This document shows, one piece after another, positions 15,971 to 24,885 of a DNA stretch of 64,000 nt (its first letter is position 1; each line of letters opens with the position of its first letter). This stretch comes from Rhizobium mayense (GTDB lineage Bacteria > Pseudomonadota > Alphaproteobacteria > Rhizobiales > Rhizobiaceae): positions 434,001-498,000 of the forward strand of contig NZ_JARFYM010000002.1 in assembly GCF_030272705.1 (NCBI RefSeq). The letters are read 5' to 3'. A program made the translations under genes and the position numbers. A model generated the notes under the pieces. That model was not told the DNA's origin, made no database searches, and saw only the letters and a program-made list of their open reading frames with translations.

Positions 15971-16855
15971 ATGTCCGGCACCTGGATGACAACCCGCGCG
16001 TGGCTCTTGATGCTGCCGCTCCTCGTGGTCATGATCGCCGTCATTGGATGGCCCTTGGTCGATACCATCAGACTCTCCTTCACCGACGCCAAGCTCGTCG
16101 GAACCCAAGGCAATTTCGTCGGGATCGATAATTATACGAAGATGATCTCCGGTTCGAACTTCCAGCGGACCCTCGTCACGACCGCCCTCTTTGCGATCAT
16201 TTCCGTTGCGGCCGAGATGGTGATCGGAGTGCTTGCCGCATTGCTGCTCAATCAGGAATTCCGTGGCCGCACGGCGCTGCGCGCACTGATGATCCTGCCT
16301 TGGGCACTGCCGACGGTCGTGAATGCGACGCTTTGGCGGCTGATCTACAATCCGGAATATGGTGCCCTGAATGCGGCGCTGACGCAGCTGGGTCTGATCG
16401 ATACCTATCGTTCATGGCTCGGAGAACCCGGTACCGCGCTGGCGGCGCTGATCGTCGCCGATTGCTGGAAGAACTTTCCGCTAGTCGCGCTGATTGCATT
16501 GGCGGCGCTACAGGCCGTCCCGCGCGATATCACTGCTGCTTCGCTGGTTGACGGCGCCGGGCCGCTTTCCCGCTTTCGCTTCGTGATCCTGCCCTACCTC
16601 GCGGGTCCACTGATGGTGGCGCTTGTGCTGCGGACCATCGAAGCTTTCAAGGTCTTCGACATCATCTGGGTCATGACGCGCGGCGGCCCCGCCAACAGCA
16701 CGCGTACATTGTCGATCCTTGTCTATCAGGAGGCTTTCTCCTTTCAGCGCGCCGGATCCGGCGCCTCGCTGGCACTGATGGTGACGCTGCTGGTGACCGT
16801 GCTTGCCGCCGGCTATGCTGCGCTGGTGCGCAAGACGGTGGGGAGTGCCGCCTGA
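15971..16855 (+). CDS. Sugar ABC transporter permease, MalF/UgpA family
   Basis: The 294-residue protein has six membrane helices, the first being LLMLPLLVVMIAVIGWPLV. The EAA loop is DITAASLVDGAGPLSRFRFV followed by ILPYLAGP near residues 187-214, where the ATPase docks; the usual Glu is replaced by Asp-Ile-Thr. DIIWVMTRGGPANSTRTLSI is the typical MalF-type segment late in the protein. Its TGA shares one base with the ATG of the next permease (TGATG). Confidence 0.93.
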   Translation: MSGTWMTTRAWLLMLPLLVVMIAVIGWPLVDTIRLSFTDAKLVGTQGNFVGIDNYTKMISGSNFQRTLVTTALFAIISVAAEMVIGVLAALLLNQEFRGRTALRALMILPWALPTVVNATLWRLIYNPEYGALNAALTQLGLIDTYRSWLGEPGTALAALIVADCWKNFPLVALIALAALQAVPRDITAASLVDGAGPLSRFRFVILPYLAGPLMVALVLRTIEAFKVFDIIWVMTRGGPANSTRTLSILVYQEAFSFQRAGSGASLALMVTLLVTVLAAGYAALVRKTVGSAA

Positions 16856-17700
16856 TGGAGCGAAGAAATCCGATTTTCACCGCATTCATCTACGTCTCGG
16901 CGATCGTGCTGGCCGCCGTCATTCTCGCGCCGATCCTCTGGCTGTTCGTCATGAGCATTTCGCCGGCCGCCGATCTTGCGGCGAAGCCGCTGCGCTGGTG
17001 GCCGCAAACGGCCGATTTCTCCCGCTATCGGCTATTGTTCTCGACGATCGAGAACAGTACCGGCGCCGCCTTCACCTCCTCGCTGCGCAATAGTATCGAG
17101 GTCGCGGGTATGGCCACGATCGCGGCAATCGCGCTTGCCATCCCGGCGGGCTGGGCCGTATCGCGCACGCCGGCCGTCGGCTGGTCGCTATCCATGGTGA
17201 TCGCGACCTACATGCTGCCGCCGGTGGCGCTCGCCGTGCCGCTCTATATGGGCCTTGCCTATCTCGGCATGCTGAACAATGTCTTCGGGCTCGCGCTCGT
17301 CTACCTCACCATCCTTGCGCCGTTCACGACCTGGCTGATGAAATCAGGCTTCGATTCCATTCCGCGAGAAATCGAATCCGCGGCCATGATCGACGGCGCC
17401 GGCCTGTTCCAAACGCTGAAGATCATTACACTGCCGCTTGCCATGCCGGTAATCGCGACATCGGCGCTCTTTGCTTTCCTGCTGGCCTGGGATGAATTCT
17501 TCTATGCGCTGCTTTTCACTTCAGACCAGCGTGCGAAGACGCTCACCGTCGCCATCGCCGATCTGGCTGGCGGCCGTGTATCCGATTACGGACTGATTGC
17601 GACCGCCGGTGTGCTTGCCGCCCTGCCGCCGGTGCTGGTTGGTCTCGTCATGCAACGCGCCCTGATTTCCGGGCTGACAAGCGGCGGCGTCAAGGGGTGA
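16855..17700 (+). CDS. Sugar ABC transporter permease, MalG/UgpE family
   Basis: The 281-residue protein has six membrane helices and the EAA loop EIESAAMIDGAGLFQTLKII followed by TLPLAMP. It ends ALISGLTSGGVKG, the standard MalG-type tail that enters the channel's ATPase interface. It is translationally coupled to the MalF-type subunit and followed within 2 bp by the SIS gene. Confidence 0.93.
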   Translation: MERRNPIFTAFIYVSAIVLAAVILAPILWLFVMSISPAADLAAKPLRWWPQTADFSRYRLLFSTIENSTGAAFTSSLRNSIEVAGMATIAAIALAIPAGWAVSRTPAVGWSLSMVIATYMLPPVALAVPLYMGLAYLGMLNNVFGLALVYLTILAPFTTWLMKSGFDSIPREIESAAMIDGAGLFQTLKIITLPLAMPVIATSALFAFLLAWDEFFYALLFTSDQRAKTLTVAIADLAGGRVSDYGLIATAGVLAALPPVLVGLVMQRALISGLTSGGVKG

Positions 17701-17702
17701 AC

Positions 17703-18719
17703 ATGACCGGTCAAAAGACACGACCAGCAGGGTTGGCTGCAATCGATCGCGAAATGGCGCGCCAGCATGGCGACGCCATCGCGTCCTACGAAAGTGCTGC
17801 CGAGATGGCGGCAAAGGCAGCTGCCTCACTGAAGAGAACGGGTAAGCTCCTGCTTCTCGGCATGGGTGGATCGCATGCCGTCAACCGCGCGGTAGAACCG
17901 CTTTATCGCGCTTTGGGCATCGATACGATCGCAATACCGCTGTCCGAACAACTCGGCCAGCCGCTGTTGCTGCCGGGCCGGACCATCTTCGTAACCTCGC
18001 AATCCGGCGAAAGCGCCGAAGTCGTCCGCTGGTTCAATGAGACCGGCGGCACGGACGAGACCTTCGGGCTGACGCTGGAAGGCCACTCTTTCCTGGCAAA
18101 GACTGCGCCGTCCCTGGTCGGCGCCGGCGGTACGGAACTGGCATTTGCTGCAACACGCAGTCTGACGGTTACCTTTGCCCTCCATCTCGCAATCCTTGCC
18201 GCGCTCGGCCAAGACCCGGCGGCTGCGCTTGCCGTTTTGAAATCCCCCCAGGACGTCGATATCGCACCGGCACTTTCCGCACTTGCGACTGTCGAAACGG
18301 TCGTCACGTCCGGGCGCAAATTGCAGGGCGTCGCCGAAGCGCTGGCGCTCGGCCTGACGGAACTGTCCCGCCGCCCCTGCTTCTCGCTCGAAGGCGGACA
18401 GCTTCGGCACGGGCCGATGGAAATGCTCGGGCCAAACATTGGCGTTGTTCTATTCCGCGGGCGCGACAATACGGCAGGCCTCGTCACCGCGATGATCGTC
18501 TCCGCCGTGGAAACCGGGGCGCCGACCGTCGTCTTCGATGCATCCGGCGAGGAGCCGGTGGCCGGCGCAGTGACGCTCCGGTTCGAGCCGGCGGCTGGCC
18601 TTGCGGCAATCTTCGCCATGTTGCCGGTCGCGCAACGGCTGATGATCGCCTTTGCCGAGGCCCGCGTCGACAATGCCGGAACACCGGTCCGCTCGACGAA
18701 AATTACGCGGAGCGAATGA
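17703..18719 (+). CDS. SIS-domain sugar-phosphate isomerase/deaminase (AgaS/FrlB-like)
   Basis: The 338-residue protein has two SIS modules. The first holds LLLGMGGSHAVNRAVEPLYR and FVTSQSGESAEVVRWFN, the phosphosugar loop. Late in the second is SLEGGQLRHGPMEMLGP, the same ExxxLRHGP block that carries the catalytic Glu/His in GlmS-type, AgaS and NagB-II enzymes. It therefore probably opens or deaminates a ketosamine- or aldosamine-6-phosphate. A GTG two codons upstream is an alternative start. In Bacillus the corresponding neighbour set (SIS FrlB, PfkB FrlD, binding protein and two permeases) handles fructosamines; here that assignment is inference only. Confidence 0.85.
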   Translation: MTGQKTRPAGLAAIDREMARQHGDAIASYESAAEMAAKAAASLKRTGKLLLLGMGGSHAVNRAVEPLYRALGIDTIAIPLSEQLGQPLLLPGRTIFVTSQSGESAEVVRWFNETGGTDETFGLTLEGHSFLAKTAPSLVGAGGTELAFAATRSLTVTFALHLAILAALGQDPAAALAVLKSPQDVDIAPALSALATVETVVTSGRKLQGVAEALALGLTELSRRPCFSLEGGQLRHGPMEMLGPNIGVVLFRGRDNTAGLVTAMIVSAVETGAPTVVFDASGEEPVAGAVTLRFEPAAGLAAIFAMLPVAQRLMIAFAEARVDNAGTPVRSTKITRSE

Positions 18720-19649
18720 ATGAAGCCGCTTGCAGTCATCGGCAATGTCAATGTCGACTTGATCCTTGGGCCTGCGGCGCCTTGGCCGAAGGCGGGCACC
18801 GAGATCATCGTCGACCATGACGAACTGCGCGTCGGCGGTGCCGCCGGAAATAGCGCGCTTGCCTGGGAGGGCATGGGCGTCAGCTTCGAGATCGCCGCGA
18901 ATGTCGGCAGCGACGAGTTTGGCCGCTGGCTGAGCGAAGCCTTCGGCGACCGCGCGGCGCATTGGCCAGTGCGACCGGAGGGTACGACGCTTTCGGTTGG
19001 GATTACTCATCCGGACGGCGAACGGACATTCTTCACGACGCGCGGTCATCTGCCGCGTCTTGGCCTTGCGGGCGTCTTGGCCGTTCTCGACGGGCCGAAG
19101 CTTTCCGGCGGCTATGCCCTTCTCTGCGGCTCGTTCCTGACCGACGACCTGACGCAAGATTACGACGCATTGTTCGCGTGGGCCGATCAGCATCGGATCA
19201 CGATCGCACTCGATACCGGATGGCCGCTCGATGGCTGGACCGATGAAAATTGTGCCGCTGCGCGTGGGTGGCTGTCGCGTTGCGGTATCGCGCTGTTGAA
19301 CGAGGTCGAAGCAACCACGCTCGCGGGTCTCGACGATCCGGCAGACGCCGCGCGCCAACTTCGCTCGCATATGCCGCATGGGGCTGTTGTCGTCGTCAAA
19401 CGCGGTCCCGAGGGCGCGATTGCCATCGATCAGCAGGGCGAATTGGTTGCAGTCACCGCGCCTCAGGTGAAAGTCGTGGACACGATTGGCGCCGGCGACG
19501 TCTTCAATGCCGCATTCCTGGCGGCGCTTGCCCGCGGCGAAACCCTTTCCAGCTGCCTGGCGGCGGGAACGGAGGTCGCCTCGCGCGCCATTTCCACCCT
19601 TCCCCGCAGCTATGGCAAGCTCAAGGCTTCCGAGGAGGCCACACGATGA
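18720..19649 (+). CDS. PfkB-family carbohydrate kinase
   Basis: The 309-residue protein starts MKPLAVIGNVNVDLILG, the PfkB signature 1 region, with the glycine pair VGGAAGNSALAWEGMG near residue 38-53. The catalytic loop DTIGAGDVFNAAFLAALARG near 255-274 contains the GAGD anion hole and base. It phosphorylates a sugar, most likely the transporter's substrate, before or after the SIS enzyme. It starts at the base after the SIS stop codon, and its stop overlaps the ATPase start (ATGA), so these three genes are tightly coupled. Confidence 0.92.
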   Translation: MKPLAVIGNVNVDLILGPAAPWPKAGTEIIVDHDELRVGGAAGNSALAWEGMGVSFEIAANVGSDEFGRWLSEAFGDRAAHWPVRPEGTTLSVGITHPDGERTFFTTRGHLPRLGLAGVLAVLDGPKLSGGYALLCGSFLTDDLTQDYDALFAWADQHRITIALDTGWPLDGWTDENCAAARGWLSRCGIALLNEVEATTLAGLDDPADAARQLRSHMPHGAVVVVKRGPEGAIAIDQQGELVAVTAPQVKVVDTIGAGDVFNAAFLAALARGETLSSCLAAGTEVASRAISTLPRSYGKLKASEEATR

Positions 19650-20719
19650 GCGCGCTCGAAATCCTGAATATCCGCAAGACCTATGGTCAGGTCGAGACAC
19701 TGAAAGGCATCGATATCTCGCTCGAAAGCGGCGAATTCCTCGTGCTGCTCGGCTCTTCCGGCTGTGGCAAGTCTACGCTCCTGAACATCATCGCCGGCCT
19801 TGCCGAGGCGACCAGCGGCGACGTGCGGATAGGCGCGCGCTCAGTTCTTGGGGTGCACCCCAAAGACCGCGACATTGCCATGGTGTTCCAATCCTATGCG
19901 CTCTATCCGAACCTGACGGTCCACCGCAATATCGGCTTCGGCCTTGAGATGCGCAAAGTGCCGACGGCAGAGCGCGACAAGGCCGTGCGCGAGGCTGCGA
20001 AACTACTCCAGATCGAAAATCTGCTAGACCGCAAGCCAAGCCAGCTTTCCGGCGGCCAGCGGCAGCGCGTCGCAATCGGCCGCGCGCTCGTGCGCAAGCC
20101 GGAAGTCTTCCTTTTCGACGAGCCGCTTTCGAACCTCGACGCCAAACTGCGCATGGAAATGCGCACGGAACTCAAGCGCCTTCATCAGATGCTGAAGACG
20201 ACGATCGTCTACGTCACCCACGATCAGATCGAGGCGATGACCCTCGCCACCCGGATCGCCGTCATGCGCGACGGTAGGATCGAGCAGTTGGGCACGCCGG
20301 AGGAGATCTACAACAGTCCTGCAACGCTTTATGTGGCAACCTTCGTCGGCGTGCCGCCGATGAACCTTTTGAGGACTACCGTTCGCCCAGAAGGATTGCA
20401 GTTGCAAGGCGTAGGCACTTGCCTGCCGCTTCCCGAGCGTTTCAAAGACAAGGTCAAAGAAGGCCAGCAGCTTGTTCTCGGCATACGGCCGGAGGCATTG
20501 CGCCTGGAACAAGGCACCTTATCGATCGAAGCCGTGCCTGAAATCGCGGAGTTGACCGGCCCCGAACTCGTCGTGACCGCGCTTGCCGGAGATCAGCGCT
20601 TGACAGCTTGCCTCCCTCCGCGCACGCCAATCACCTACAATGGTAGGATGAAGCTATCATTCGACGGTGAGGCAATACATCTTTTTGACGCGGAAACAGG
20701 TCTTAGCTGCCTTCGTTAG
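19646..20719 (+). CDS. Sugar ABC transporter ATP-binding protein, MalK/UgpC type
   Basis: The ATG at 19646 overlaps the kinase stop by 4 bp. The 357-residue protein has Walker A GSSGCGKSTLL, Q-loop VFQSYALYP, signature LSGGQRQRVAIGRA, Walker B LFDEPLSNLDA and the H-loop YVTHDQIEAMT, followed by a shortened C-terminal TOBE/MalK regulatory domain (LGIRPEALRLEQ...). It powers the two permeases of the operon and may also serve ATPase-less transporters such as the one at 7.4-10.6 kb. Confidence 0.95.
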   Translation: MSALEILNIRKTYGQVETLKGIDISLESGEFLVLLGSSGCGKSTLLNIIAGLAEATSGDVRIGARSVLGVHPKDRDIAMVFQSYALYPNLTVHRNIGFGLEMRKVPTAERDKAVREAAKLLQIENLLDRKPSQLSGGQRQRVAIGRALVRKPEVFLFDEPLSNLDAKLRMEMRTELKRLHQMLKTTIVYVTHDQIEAMTLATRIAVMRDGRIEQLGTPEEIYNSPATLYVATFVGVPPMNLLRTTVRPEGLQLQGVGTCLPLPERFKDKVKEGQQLVLGIRPEALRLEQGTLSIEAVPEIAELTGPELVVTALAGDQRLTACLPPRTPITYNGRMKLSFDGEAIHLFDAETGLSCLR

Positions 20720-20733
20720 GCCAGATGGACCGC

Positions 20734-21483
20734 TCATTTCGCGTCGTGAAAGATGATGCCGACGGTATGGCGCATGCCCGAGCGAAGACGGCTGACGCCG
20801 TGCCGCAGGTTGACGCGATAGCTACCCTTGGAGCCACGGACCGGACGATTATGGACCGCAAAGGCGACCGCGTCGCCCTGGCGCAGAGGCACGACCTCGA
20901 CGCGGCTCTGCATTCGTGGGCGCTGTTCCGTCAGCACGAACTCGCCGCCCGTGAAATCCCTCCCCGGTTCGGAAAGCAAGATCGCCACCTGCAGCGGGAA
21001 TGCAAGGTCGCCATAGAGGTCCTGATGCAGGCAATTGAAATCGCCGGGAACATATTGCAGCAGCAGCGGCGTCGGCCGCGTCTGGCCCGCATCATGGCAT
21101 TGCTTGAGGAAGTCAGCATGGTTTTGGGGGTAATGCTGATCGATGCCCATGCGGCCGTTCCAGTCGTTCGCGACCTCGGCCAGCCGCGGATAGAGGGCCG
21201 TGCGCAAACCGCCAAGCAGGTCAGGCAGCGGATATCTGAAATAGCGATATTCGCCCTTGCCGAAGCCGTGACGCGCCATGTGAATCTGGCTGCGGAAATG
21301 CTCTTCCTGCGGATAAAGATCGGCGATCGCCCGGCATTCCTCGGGCGACAGCAGCTTTTCCATCACCGCACAGCCGAACCCGCTCAGCTCCTCCGATAGC
21401 TTCCGCCAATCATACTCGGCGACACGCGCCTCTGCGGATTGAACCGCAGGGGCCGATTGACCAAGTTTCGAATGGGCATTCAT
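20734..21483 (-). CDS. 2OG-Fe(II) oxygenase linked to the Ada cluster
   Basis: The ATG at 21483 overlaps the stop of the Ada-C paralogue (ATGA), fixing the start. The 249-residue protein has the iron site H153-x-D155 (NCLHQDLYGDL) and distal H228 (VNLRHGVSRL), with R238 placed to bind 2-oxoglutarate. It resembles the prolyl-hydroxylase-like oxygenase that accompanies ada in several alphaproteobacteria rather than classical AlkB. Because it is coupled to an alkyltransferase gene, a role in oxidative removal of alkyl damage, or in a related repair step, is plausible but not shown. Confidence 0.85.
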   Translation of the reverse strand: MNAHSKLGQSAPAVQSAEARVAEYDWRKLSEELSGFGCAVMEKLLSPEECRAIADLYPQEEHFRSQIHMARHGFGKGEYRYFRYPLPDLLGGLRTALYPRLAEVANDWNGRMGIDQHYPQNHADFLKQCHDAGQTRPTPLLLQYVPGDFNCLHQDLYGDLAFPLQVAILLSEPGRDFTGGEFVLTEQRPRMQSRVEVVPLRQGDAVAFAVHNRPVRGSKGSYRVNLRHGVSRLRSGMRHTVGIIFHDAK

Positions 21484-22046
21484 GCTCTGGCTTCCTTCTC
21501 GATGAGAGCGCGTTTTCGCTCGATGCCCCAACGATAGCCCGAGAGCGTGCCATTGCTGCGGACGACCCGGTGGCAGGGTATACCCAAAGCGATCGCGTTT
21601 GCTGCACAGGCGCCAGCAACCGCACGGGCTGCGTTCGGCTCGCCGATGCGACGGGCAAGTGCGGCGTAGGTTATCATGGCGCCGCATGGAATTGCGCGAA
21701 GAGCATCCCATACCCGGCGCTGGAACGGCGTGCCGCGCCGCATATCGAGCGGCAGATCAAGCCCGGCTTCTGGTCTTTCGATAAACCGAGCGACTTTGTC
21801 CACATCATCGCGGAGGCGTGGTTCGTTCGGGATCAGTCTGCTCGTCGGAAAAAGGGCCGCGAGATCATTCGTCAGGGCACCGTCGTCCGATCCGATCAGG
21901 ATGGCACAGACTCCGACGGCGCTGCGCGCAACGAGAATCGTGCCTAAGGCGCTATTGCCGATCGAATAAGCAATGTCGTTCGAGGTGTCCGCGCGCGTCG
22001 CCGACAGCTCGCGCCGCGAGATGGTATCCATGTTGATGAGGTGCAT
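21480..22046 (-). CDS. Methylated-DNA-protein cysteine methyltransferase, Ada-C paralogue
   Basis: The ATG at 22046 has GGAG about 9 bases upstream. The 188-residue protein is colinear with the C-terminal half of the Ada protein encoded at 22930-24021, including FQRRVWDALRAIPCGAMITY and the active site GIPCHRVVRSNGTLSGYRWG with acceptor C158. It has no DNA-binding AraC part and no N-terminal zinc domain, so it acts as an Ogt-like suicide enzyme for O6-methylguanine. It probably arose by duplication of the ada 3' part. It is coupled to the 2OG oxygenase gene. Confidence 0.9.
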   Translation of the reverse strand: MHLINMDTISRRELSATRADTSNDIAYSIGNSALGTILVARSAVGVCAILIGSDDGALTNDLAALFPTSRLIPNEPRLRDDVDKVARFIERPEAGLDLPLDMRRGTPFQRRVWDALRAIPCGAMITYAALARRIGEPNAARAVAGACAANAIALGIPCHRVVRSNGTLSGYRWGIERKRALIEKEARA

Positions 22047-22191
22047 TTGCTTAGCTCCATGATCCTTATGATTATCAAAAATAGAGCTGCGGCCATCCGT
22101 CCTCACTCCGGTCCTTACTTTCAAATCGCAAGTTTTCTTGGCATTTGGCGGTGCACATAATCGCGACCTGCAGGCCAGTAATGCGATCGCG

Positions 22192-22845
22192 TCAAACAGA
22201 CCGGTGTTGTTGATCCGATCGCAATGCCTCGATCATCGGGTGAAGAATCGGTCGATATCCGGCCAGAAGTGCCATGAATGTCGATGGCGGAGTCAGCATG
22301 CCTTCGGCGTGAACGAGCCTCTGCGGCGGCTCATAGCCATGCTCGGTCCAGCGAAAAGCTCGTCCATCGGAGATCGTGTGAGCCGAACCGGATGCCACGA
22401 TAACCGCACCATCCGGTAGCTCACGGAGCGGTCCCGGAAGCGCGTGTATGCGTTTGCGTCCTCGCTCCATCCGCTCGCTATGGAGGGCGGCGTCTATGAC
22501 GGCTACCGGGGGCTCGGCCTGTCCCCTCGCGCCCGCCCACGCTGCGCGGAACGCCTTGGCGGCCTCCCGCCGACAGAAGAAGCAGGGACGATGGCCCGCG
22601 GCCAATGCTACGGCCTCGTCGAGAAAGAAGAGCTCGGTCCAGCTTCTGTTAGCCATGACATCACGGCGGCGGCCTTTGTATTCGCAAGTGCAAACTAGCC
22701 ACGCCTTGCTCGACCAGCGCTTGTTCAAGAGCGTTTTGGTCGCCGGATCGTGGATGATGCCGCGATTGCCCGTAAACAGTCCTCGTTGCGAAATCGCGAC
22801 GATATCACCGAAGGGGGTCACACGGTTCTGAAGGGGTGCGTTCAT
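22192..22845 (-). CDS. Conserved protein with CxC...CxxC motif in the Ada cluster
   Basis: The 217-residue protein has no family name I recognise, but it looks like a conserved rhizobial protein. Four cysteines at 52, 54, 88 and 91 (LVCTCEYKGRRR and HRPCFFCRREAAKAF) suggest a zinc site; a run of basic residues next to each pair and the conserved-looking SWTELFFLDEAVALAAGHRP between them would fit nucleic-acid binding. There is no signal peptide or membrane helix. It lies between ada (84 bp upstream) and the Ada-C paralogue (145 bp downstream) on the same strand, so it may belong to the alkylation response. Confidence 0.75.
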   Translation of the reverse strand: MNAPLQNRVTPFGDIVAISQRGLFTGNRGIIHDPATKTLLNKRWSSKAWLVCTCEYKGRRRDVMANRSWTELFFLDEAVALAAGHRPCFFCRREAAKAFRAAWAGARGQAEPPVAVIDAALHSERMERGRKRIHALPGPLRELPDGAVIVASGSAHTISDGRAFRWTEHGYEPPQRLVHAEGMLTPPSTFMALLAGYRPILHPMIEALRSDQQHRSV

Positions 22846-22929
22846 ATCAGAATATTGCCTCGCTCGCGCGGCATGCGCCAGACATATCAGGATGCAGGGG
22901 CGCGATGCGGACAGATGCTCATCGGGCCT

Positions 22930-24021
22930 TCAGCGGACTTCGGGGGCTTCCCGATCAAGCAGCGCGCGTTTTCGCTCCACACCCCAGGCATAGCCGGAAA
23001 GCGAACCGTCATTGCGCACCACTCGATGGCATGGGATTGCGACAGCAAGATTGTTGGCTGCGCAGGCTCCAGCAACGGCGCGCACTGCCCTGGGCGAACC
23101 AATCCGGCGGGCGACCTTCGCATAGGAAACAGTCTGGCCGGCCGGGATCTCCTGCAAGGCTTGCCAGACGCGCCGTTGAAAGGCCGTGCCGCGAACGTCA
23201 AGCGGCAAGTCGATCCCAAGACCTGGCGCTTCCACGAGGCCGACGACACGTGCCACAAGCGCTTCGTAGTCGCCATCGGCGCCGATCAGGTTGGCGTTGG
23301 GGAAACGATCCTGAAGATTGCGCACCAGCGCATCGGGATCGCTGCCTAGGAGAATGGCCGCCACGCCCTTTTTGCTTGACGCCACCAGGATCGCGCCCAG
23401 CGACGATTGACCGACCGCAAATCGGATATCCTCGTTGGCACCTCCCAGCCGGTACTGGGTCGGCGTCATTCCGAGCATATCGGTGGATTTTTCGTAGAAG
23501 CGGCCGCTCGAATTAAACCCGGCATCGTAAATCGCCTCGGTGACGCTGTTGCCGCTCGCAAGGCCTTCACGGACTTTCGCCGCGCGATGGGCCGAGGCGT
23601 AATCCTTGGGCGTCAGGCCGGTTGCCGATTTGAACAGCCGGTGAAAATAGCTGGCGCTGCGCCCGGCCGCGTCCGCAAGCTCGTTCAGGGACGGTTCTTC
23701 CTCGCTCTCTTCGATCAAGCGGCAAACGCGCGCGATGATCGCGGCGTTCTCGTCGTCAGCGGAAGGACCATCCGGATTACATCGCTTACAGGCGCGAAAC
23801 CCGGTCGCTTTGGCAGCCTCCAGCGTGTCATGCAGTTGCACGTTCTTGGGGTTTGCGGTTCGCGACGGACATGACGGCCGGCAATAGACGCCAGTCGTTG
23901 CCACCGAGTACCAGAGATGGCCATCGGCAGTCCGGTCGCGATCGATGATCCGGGCCCAACGCGGATCATCGCCCACCGTCGTTGGTGTAAAAGCCGTCCG
24001 ATTTCTGGGCATCACGGTCAT
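22930..24021 (-). CDS. ada: Ada: adaptive response regulator and O6-methylguanine methyltransferase
   Basis: From the ATG at 24021 the protein is 363 residues, normal for Ada; the longer open frame to 24399 belongs to the antisense of another gene. The N-terminal zinc domain has C47, C51, C78 and C81 (GVYCRPSCPSR and ACKRCNP); C47 would accept methyl groups from phosphotriesters and turn Ada into an activator. An AraC-type DNA-binding region follows (SLNELADAAGRSASYFHRLF). The C-terminal transferase domain ends with the active site AIPCHRVVRNDGSLSGYAWG, acceptor C331. It probably activates itself and the downstream alkylation genes. Confidence 0.95.
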   Translation of the reverse strand: MTVMPRNRTAFTPTTVGDDPRWARIIDRDRTADGHLWYSVATTGVYCRPSCPSRTANPKNVQLHDTLEAAKATGFRACKRCNPDGPSADDENAAIIARVCRLIEESEEEPSLNELADAAGRSASYFHRLFKSATGLTPKDYASAHRAAKVREGLASGNSVTEAIYDAGFNSSGRFYEKSTDMLGMTPTQYRLGGANEDIRFAVGQSSLGAILVASSKKGVAAILLGSDPDALVRNLQDRFPNANLIGADGDYEALVARVVGLVEAPGLGIDLPLDVRGTAFQRRVWQALQEIPAGQTVSYAKVARRIGSPRAVRAVAGACAANNLAVAIPCHRVVRNDGSLSGYAWGVERKRALLDREAPEVR

Positions 24022-24116
24022 GTAGTTCGTCCTGTGCGATCCAGAGTAAGAACGGCATTCTTGGCAGAGGAAGAGCCCTGCAGCCACCCGATTCCTGCGT
24101 GACCGGAGATCACATG

Positions 24117-24149
24117 AGGGTCGCCGCCCGAGTGATGGGCGGCGACCTT
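24117..24149 (-). terminator. Strong hairpin after the SnoaL-like gene
   Basis: GGTCGCCGCCC / GGGCGGCGACC form an 11-bp perfect stem with a 7-nt loop, extended by a G-T and an A-T pair. It begins 4 bp beyond the stop of the SnoaL-like gene and lies about 100 bp before ada, so it should end that transcript. No T-run follows. Confidence 0.55.
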
Positions 24150-24152
24150 CCA

Positions 24153-24602
24153 TCAGGCGGCCTTGATGAGGCCGAGCTGCGTGAGCGCCGTCACGCCGTC
24201 GTCGAGACCGATTTCCTCGGCGATCTTGCCATTCTCGATACGCAGGACCGTGGTGCCGGTGAAGCGCATCCTGCGCCCGGTCGCGGCCGGCAGCGAGCCG
24301 ACCAGAAAGTCGGCAAACGCCGGCCCCATATGCGTGCCACCACCTTCCCACTGGCCGACGACATAATCGCCTTCGGCAATGAGGTCGGCAGTGCCCCAAA
24401 AATTGAGGTCCGGGAATGCCGTGCGGAAGCCGGTGATGAAGGCCTTGATGTCGTCATGGCCGCGACGCGGCTCATGCAGCGAGTACTTCAGCAACATATT
24501 CGGCGCGGCTATGTCGTCGACGACCGACAAGTTGCAGCTCTCGCCCCAGAATTCGGTGAACCAGCGCGCGACGACAGCCTTGTTGTCTTCTTCCTTACTC
24601 AT
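24153..24602 (-). CDS. SnoaL-like ester cyclase-family protein
   Basis: The ATG at 24602 (MSKEEDNKAVVARWFTEFW) is preceded by GAAGGA; the longer frame's first 12 residues come from the leader. The 149-residue protein is a single cone-shaped alpha+beta barrel of the SnoaL/NTF2-like family, with RRGHDDIKAFITGFRTAFPD in the middle and FTGTTVLRIENGKIAEEIG near the end. Members cyclise or hydrolyse small ligands or have no known activity. There is no functional link to its neighbours. Confidence 0.82.
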   Translation of the reverse strand: MSKEEDNKAVVARWFTEFWGESCNLSVVDDIAAPNMLLKYSLHEPRRGHDDIKAFITGFRTAFPDLNFWGTADLIAEGDYVVGQWEGGGTHMGPAFADFLVGSLPAATGRRMRFTGTTVLRIENGKIAEEIGLDDGVTALTQLGLIKAA

Positions 24603-24885
24603 GTGGATTTCCTTCTTGATGTATCCAGCAGGGATCATCGATCTCGGTCGATGACCTGAACAAAGGAATAGGCCGATCCGGCAGGGTCAAAACTCCGGTT
24701 CTTGCTCCGCAATCGAATCCGTCGCGTTACCAAACCACCGGAACGCGATCACCGCGGTCAGGAATTTCGCCTTCCATGGTGACAGATGCGGCAGAAAAGG
24801 AGATGGTTTGGTTTGAAAGCAAGGAACGGGGTGCCGGTCGATCGGATCGGTGGGAAAGTTCGCCTGTCACATTGGGAGAACACAG

